This document shows, in pieces, positions 55,833-64,000 of a DNA stretch of 64,000 nt. The notes under the pieces are model-generated. The model was not told the DNA's origin, did not search any database, and saw only the letters and a list, made by a program, of their open reading frames with translations. Origin of the DNA: Idiomarina piscisalsi (GTDB lineage: Bacteria; Pseudomonadota; Gammaproteobacteria; Enterobacterales; Alteromonadaceae). The DNA lies in the NCBI RefSeq assembly GCF_003987095.1, contig NZ_PIQA01000001.1:682001-746000 (forward strand), read 5' to 3'. The first letter of the stretch is position 1. Every line of letters starts with the position of its first letter. The position numbers and the translations under genes were made by a program.

Positions 55833-57467
55833 ATGGTTATAACAAGAAGCCGCACAACTTGGCTAAAATTAAGTGTACTGACAAGCGCTATCGCTCTTTC
55901 AGGATGCCAAAGCACTGGCCTTTTCTTTGCTGAGAAAAAGCAAGAAACTAACCATGAAAAAACCTCTTTAGAGCTGATACCGGTTCCTGAAGAAACGATT
56001 GTTACTGCAGAAGCGACAACAAAAAAAGAGCCCGAGCCGGTTCAGTTGACACCGCAGGAACAAGACGACCTGTGGCAGCGTATTCGTCAACAATTGGTGT
56101 TTGACGTGCCGAATGTGCAACGAGTCCAAAGTCAACGAAACTGGTACGCCAGTCATCCTGAATATTTAGACCGGGTTGCTAAACGTGCAGAGCCTTATTT
56201 ACATCTTATCGTTGAAGAATTAGAGCGCCGTGAAATGCCTATTGATCTGGCGCTGTTGCCTATTGTCGAAAGTGCGTTTGACCCGTTCGCCTATTCTCAT
56301 GGCAGTGCATCCGGTGTTTGGCAATTTATTCCGTGCACAGCCCGTCAATATGGTTTAGATATTAACTGGTGGTACGACGGTCGCCGGGACGTGTTTGCCG
56401 CGACCCATGCTGCGCTGGATTATTTAGAAGCCCTCTACCGTTATTTCGACGGCAACTGGATGCATGCTTTGGCCGCTTATAACTCAGGTGAGGGGCGCGT
56501 TGGCAATGCAATTCGAAGAAACAAGCGTGCCGGCAAACCAACCGACTTCTGGAACCTGGACTTACCGCGTGAAACTCGCGCTTATGTTCCTAAATTATTA
56601 GCCTTGGCAGATATTTTAGCCAATAGCGAGAAGTACGGTATTACCTGGTACCCTATTGAAAATCAGCCAATGCTTGAAGTAGTAGAAGCTCCAGCGCAAA
56701 TTGACTTAGCCCTCGCGGCCGATATGGCTGATTTGTCATTGGAAGAACTGCACCAATTTAACTCGGGCTATAACCGCTGGGCCACAGCACCTGACGGCCC
56801 TCACCGCTTTTTGTTACCGGCTGAAAATGCAGAGCAGTTCAGCCTGGCATTACAAGAGACCGAGCCTAAAGACTGGCTTTCCTGGACGCACCACAAGGTG
56901 AAGTCAGGAGAAAGCCTGCTAACGATATCAAAAAAATACAATACTTCTGTCGATGTCATTCAACAGCTTAACGACATTAGCAGCCATATTATTCGCGCCG
57001 GTGAGCACTTACTGGTTCCTGTTGCCACCTTAGGCCTTGAAAATTACACCTTGTCGCAAGATCAGCGCCGTGAAAACCGTCAAGATCAAAAACGCGACGG
57101 CAAACGTATTGATTATATTGTTCAGTCGGGTGACACTCTCTGGGATATCAGTCGTGCTTATGACGTCAACCTACGAGATCTAGCTCGATGGAATTCAATG
57201 GCGCCCGGAGACTACTTAAGACCTGGGCAAGAGCTTGTTGTTTGGACTGAAGCTGAGGCCTCTTCCGTCGTACGTAGTAGTGTTAACAGTATTATTCGAA
57301 CGGTTAATTACCGCGTACGTTCAGGAGACTCTCTTGCAAGGATAGCTAATAAGTTTAACGTGACCATTCGCCAAATTGAGCAATGGAATAATATTCAACG
57401 CAACCGTTACCTGCAGCCTGGACAGATGCTGAGACTGAAAGTAGATGTAACCGAGGTGAGTAGTTGA
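55833..57467 (+). CDS. mltD: Membrane-bound lytic murein transglycosylase D
   Basis: Outer-membrane lipoprotein that cleaves peptidoglycan strands to 1,6-anhydro-muropeptides. Lipobox LSGC with Cys25. The SLT domain (about residues 125-240) has the catalytic Glu in LPIVESAFDP near residue 146, then WQFIPCTARQYGL and ALAAYNSGEGRVGNA. Three LysM repeats follow, near residues 352-395, 426-472 and 491-532, each with a SGxSLxxI or SGDTLWDIS start, which bind glycan. E. coli MltD has two LysM repeats, so one extra is present. In IPCTARQYG a Cys stands where E. coli has Ser. Confidence 0.95.
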   Translation: MVITRSRTTWLKLSVLTSAIALSGCQSTGLFFAEKKQETNHEKTSLELIPVPEETIVTAEATTKKEPEPVQLTPQEQDDLWQRIRQQLVFDVPNVQRVQSQRNWYASHPEYLDRVAKRAEPYLHLIVEELERREMPIDLALLPIVESAFDPFAYSHGSASGVWQFIPCTARQYGLDINWWYDGRRDVFAATHAALDYLEALYRYFDGNWMHALAAYNSGEGRVGNAIRRNKRAGKPTDFWNLDLPRETRAYVPKLLALADILANSEKYGITWYPIENQPMLEVVEAPAQIDLALAADMADLSLEELHQFNSGYNRWATAPDGPHRFLLPAENAEQFSLALQETEPKDWLSWTHHKVKSGESLLTISKKYNTSVDVIQQLNDISSHIIRAGEHLLVPVATLGLENYTLSQDQRRENRQDQKRDGKRIDYIVQSGDTLWDISRAYDVNLRDLARWNSMAPGDYLRPGQELVVWTEAEASSVVRSSVNSIIRTVNYRVRSGDSLARIANKFNVTIRQIEQWNNIQRNRYLQPGQMLRLKVDVTEVSS

Positions 57468-57475
57468 GGCCCGTT

Positions 57476-60932
<3,457 letters not shown>

Positions 60933-60958
60933 GTGCTCTATCAACCTTTTTATTATTG

Positions 60959-63900
60959 TCAGGCTTCCGTCATAGCGACGGCTTGCCCTACATCAACGGC
61001 AACCAGGCGCGACACACCTGCTTCCTGCATTGTCACCCCGGCAAGGTGTGACGCCATTTCCATAGCCACTTTATTGTGACTGATATAAATAAACTGTACC
61101 GATTCTGACATTTCACTCACTAAGCGGCAAAAGCGACCAACGTTCGCGTCATCGAGTGGCGCATCAACCTCATCTAACAAGCAAAATGGTGCTGGGTTCA
61201 ACCGGAAAATGGCAAACACCAATGATAATGCGGTCAATGCTTTTTCTCCACCACTTAGCAGGTGAATCGTACTATTCTTTTTACCCGGTGGCCTTGCCAT
61301 AATAGTGACGCCTGTTTCCAGCAAGTCGTCGTCAGTGAGTTCTAAACTGGCACTACCGCCGCCAAACACTTTTGGAAACAATACCTGTAAGTCACTGTTC
61401 ACCGCGTCAAAAGTCGTTTTAAAGCGATGCCGGGTTTCTTTATCAATTTTCCGTATGGCTGTTTCCAGCGTTTCTAAAGACGATGATAGGTCATCCACTT
61501 GCTGATCCAGATACTGTTTACGCTCTCTTTGCGCTTCAGCTTCTTCAATCGCCGCCAGGTTAATGGCTCCCAGGCGCTTAATTTTGTTCTGCACGCTCTC
61601 CAGGTTAGTCTGCCACGGCTGCTCTTCGGCTTCCTGTGGCAACTCCTGCAGTAAGGTTTTCAAGGTCATGCCGGTTTCTGCCAGTCCCTCAAGCACCCCC
61701 TGGCTGCGCTCTTGCAACTTGGCCTTTTCAATCTCAGTGCTTTGCAGTGCTTCTTTGGCTTGCGCAATACGCATTTGAACAGCCGACTGACCTTGATTAA
61801 GCTCTGACAATTCATGTTCTAACTCAGACAGTTGCGCACGCTGCTCCTGCAAAATGGCTTCCTGCTCCTGACGCTGGTCAAGAAGCTCTGTCAGTCGCTC
61901 TTCCAATTCCTGCTTATTTTCTTCGCCGTCAGAGCTTTGTTGCGTGGTCTTTTCATCCACCAACTGCTGGTAACGCTGTTCACTGCGTTGTAAGACCGTG
62001 TCGAGCTGCTGTACCTGAACAGTAATGTTTTGTTGCTGCATAGACAGCTGCTGTTGTTTAGACTTTAGTGCCTGCAACTGCTCTTTCTTGTCGCTGGCCA
62101 GCCGTTCTAACTCATCACCTGAGTCGTCATTCGCCGCGTCGCTCTCCAATAGCCGTTCGTTCAGCTCTTCGCGCTGTAATGCCACTTCCTCAATACGCTC
62201 ATTAAGCTCTTCTGCTTTTTGCTCAAGCTCTGATTGTTGCTCGCTAAGCCTCTCCAGTTGTTGCGTATACTGTTGTTGCTGTTGCTTAGCCCAGTTTAAC
62301 TGCTGCTCCGCTTTATTTGTGTCATTCTGCGCGGCCTGTTGCTGCTCTTGCTCGCGCTCAAGTTCCTGCTCAATCTCTTTATGAGAAGCGCGTGCCTGTT
62401 CCAATTTTTGTGTCGCTGTTTGTAGCGAGTTTTCTAACTGTTCTTGCTCACGTTTCAGGCTGTCACACTGACTCTGCAACTGCAGTTGGCTGGTGTTGCT
62501 ATCAATTCGTGATGACATAAACCCGTTAGGCCAGTGCCAGTTACCCTGTTTTGACACAGCAAACTCAGCCTCACCGCCTAATACCTGCTTTTGTGCTTGC
62601 TCATCACTGTCAGCCACAGCACACAGTTGCAGCGGCGGCCAATATCTTAATGCACCAGAGACTTTGCTCGCCAAAGTACCGGGGTTAGGCTCTCCGGCGC
62701 TTGACCATATCAGTTTCAGACCTGCTACTGACTCAGTTCGTTCAGGTGCGCTTTCAAGAACCGCGGCATCCAGCCACTCATACAAAAACTGCTCAACAGC
62801 CAATTCCCAGCCAGGCTCTGCTTTCAGAACGTCACGGACTCTCGGGGTATTTGGATAATGCGTTTCAAGCCACTCATCCGCGCTGTCATCGCCTGACTGA
62901 TGCTTGATGAGTAACTGCTCAATGGCTTGCAGGTTCGCCTGTACTTTATTTTGTTCTAATTCAACACTGCGCTTCGCTTCCTGTGCCTGCTCAACCTGCT
63001 CGCGACTGTCCGCTAACCGTTGCTTTGTTGTTTGAAGCCGCTCAATAGCGCTGTTTAATCGCTCACTAGCCTCATCAAATTCGCGTTGCAGGCTGTCTAA
63101 CGATACGTCACTAAGCTGCTTTTTAACGTCCTGTTGCTGGTCGTTAACTTGCTCTAGCTGTTGCTTAGTGTAATCACGGCTTTGCTGAAGCTGTTGTTCT
63201 TTCAGCTGCGCCTGCTGATGCTGTTGTTCAATATCGCGCACTTTTTGCTGCTGTGAGCGTTGCTGCTGTTGCCAGCTTCGGTAGTTTTCATCAGCCTGTT
63301 GCGCTTGCTCAGACACCTCTTCAACCTGTTCGGCTAGCTCTTCAAGCTGCGGTTCAAGCATCATTTCCTGCTCAGCCAACTGCTCTTTTTGCAGTTTATC
63401 TTCGTCAAGTTGCGACTCAAGTTGCGTCAGTTCGCTTTGAATTCGCTGCAAACGCTCTTCACGCTGCGCTTTAATTTCATGCTGATGCTTTAGAGTTTGC
63501 TCAATACGAGTCACTTCATTACCCAGGATGAACATTTTCTCTTGCGATTGTTCAACTTGAGAGCGTAACTCTTCAGCCCTTTCTTTCAGCTCTATAGCTC
63601 CACGTTCGTCGCCGCTTTGCTGCGCTTGCCACTTTTCAAGTTCAGCCTGCTGCTCAGAGTATTGGACATCAAGTTGCTGCCGCTGGTTATCTAATTTTAA
63701 CCAACGCAATGCCTGCAGCTCGCCTTTCAACTGGCGCTCTTGTTTTTTCAGTTCTTTATAGCGAATTGCCGCGGCCGCCTGACGCTCTAGCTTATCCAGC
63801 TGTTGACCCAATTCTTCACGCACATCACTCAGACGCTCCAAATTTTCGCGCGTGTGATTCATCCGGTTTTCTGTTTCACGGCGACGCTCTTTGTATTTGG

Positions 63901-64000
63901 AAATACCCGCCGCTTCTTCAATAAACACCCGCAACTCTTGAGGTTTTGACTCAATTAAGCGGGAGATCATGCCTTGTTCAATAATGGCGTAGCTTCGGGG
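60959..64000 (-). CDS. smc: Chromosome segregation protein SMC, N-terminus cut off by the window
   Basis: Condensin ATPase of chromosome organisation. The frame is open to the right edge and codes YAIIEQGM before the first ATG at 63970, so the true start lies outside; about 1013 residues are visible and the first 140-160 (Walker A) are missing. Seen: a long coiled coil (Gln/Glu-rich), a hinge domain in mid-protein (near DSADEWLETHYPNTPRVRDVL), the returning coil, and the C-terminal ATPase head with the signature LLSGGEKALTALSL and Walker B FCLLDEVDAPLDD. It is of the SMC type, not MukB. Confidence 0.96.
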   Translation of the reverse strand, partial: PRSYAIIEQGMISRLIESKPQELRVFIEEAAGISKYKERRRETENRMNHTRENLERLSDVREELGQQLDKLERQAAAAIRYKELKKQERQLKGELQALRWLKLDNQRQQLDVQYSEQQAELEKWQAQQSGDERGAIELKERAEELRSQVEQSQEKMFILGNEVTRIEQTLKHQHEIKAQREERLQRIQSELTQLESQLDEDKLQKEQLAEQEMMLEPQLEELAEQVEEVSEQAQQADENYRSWQQQQRSQQQKVRDIEQQHQQAQLKEQQLQQSRDYTKQQLEQVNDQQQDVKKQLSDVSLDSLQREFDEASERLNSAIERLQTTKQRLADSREQVEQAQEAKRSVELEQNKVQANLQAIEQLLIKHQSGDDSADEWLETHYPNTPRVRDVLKAEPGWELAVEQFLYEWLDAAVLESAPERTESVAGLKLIWSSAGEPNPGTLASKVSGALRYWPPLQLCAVADSDEQAQKQVLGGEAEFAVSKQGNWHWPNGFMSSRIDSNTSQLQLQSQCDSLKREQEQLENSLQTATQKLEQARASHKEIEQELEREQEQQQAAQNDTNKAEQQLNWAKQQQQQYTQQLERLSEQQSELEQKAEELNERIEEVALQREELNERLLESDAANDDSGDELERLASDKKEQLQALKSKQQQLSMQQQNITVQVQQLDTVLQRSEQRYQQLVDEKTTQQSSDGEENKQELEERLTELLDQRQEQEAILQEQRAQLSELEHELSELNQGQSAVQMRIAQAKEALQSTEIEKAKLQERSQGVLEGLAETGMTLKTLLQELPQEAEEQPWQTNLESVQNKIKRLGAINLAAIEEAEAQRERKQYLDQQVDDLSSSLETLETAIRKIDKETRHRFKTTFDAVNSDLQVLFPKVFGGGSASLELTDDDLLETGVTIMARPPGKKNSTIHLLSGGEKALTALSLVFAIFRLNPAPFCLLDEVDAPLDDANVGRFCRLVSEMSESVQFIYISHNKVAMEMASHLAGVTMQEAGVSRLVAVDVGQAVAMTEA

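Noticed and set aside
61500-63800. Low-complexity Gln/Glu repeat within smc
   Set aside because: This is the expected coiled coil of SMC, not a DNA repeat or inserted element.

Overview
The window reads as chromosomal DNA of a marine gammaproteobacterium of the Alteromonadales, most like Idiomarina. This rests on the acidic proteins, the smc-zipA-ligA and dnaE-accA-tilS blocks, an mltD-gloB-(yafS-like)-rnhA-dnaQ neighbourhood close to that of E. coli, a TIGR03503-type gene beside dnaQ, and predicted LiuR- and PsrA-type operators typical of this order. The genus is an inference from content, not from a search. Both ends cut genes: an oleate hydratase (start missing) on the left and smc (N-terminus missing) on the right.

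Layout. 1-5.5 kb: oleate hydratase, a TetR regulator and a four-gene Mla/MCE-type lipid ABC transporter operon whose permease carries a STAS domain. 5.5-7.0 kb: a truncated LysE exporter, a lone HigA/NadS-like DNA-binding protein with a palindromic operator, and the tmRNA gene ssrA. 7-12.7 kb: elbB, an old-yellow-enzyme, a GNAT/C39-peptidase fusion, purM-purN and a DUF3108 protein. 12.7-23.3 kb: fadE, two AbgT-family transporters enclosing a Bcr/CflA pump, a NadN/UshA-like lipoprotein nucleotidase, a 2-oxoglutarate oxygenase and rnhB. 23.3-27.6 kb: a soluble BdlA-like PAS-PAS chemoreceptor, a VOC protein, DUF3293, a DMT transporter with a puzzling start, and a membrane-anchored EEP protein. 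27.6-27.9 kb: a gene-free stretch with two large palindromic elements. 27.9-33.6 kb: the branched-chain 2-oxoacid dehydrogenase operon (E1alpha-E1beta-E2) behind a LiuR-like site, astE and a DUF599 protein.

33.7-41.3 kb: an RND efflux pump with its adaptor, a KefB-type antiporter and a diguanylate cyclase preceded by a sigma-54 promoter. 41.3-50.7 kb: tilS, accA, dnaE, NDH-2 and a lipoprotein M3 peptidase. 50.9-51.2 kb: two tandem identical tRNA-Asp genes behind a textbook sigma-70 promoter. 51.3-64 kb: TIGR03503, dnaQ, rnhA, rhodanese, methyltransferase, gloB, mltD, a small secreted protein, ligA, zipA and smc.

Most of the window is core housekeeping DNA: replication, purine and fatty-acid synthesis, cell division and catabolism of branched-chain amino acids, arginine and fatty acids. 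I see no phage, CRISPR array, insertion sequence or complete defence system. The least explained items are the paired palindromic elements at 27.6-27.9 kb, the GNAT/C39 fusion, the orphan antitoxin-like regulator next to ssrA, and the sigma-54-driven diguanylate cyclase.
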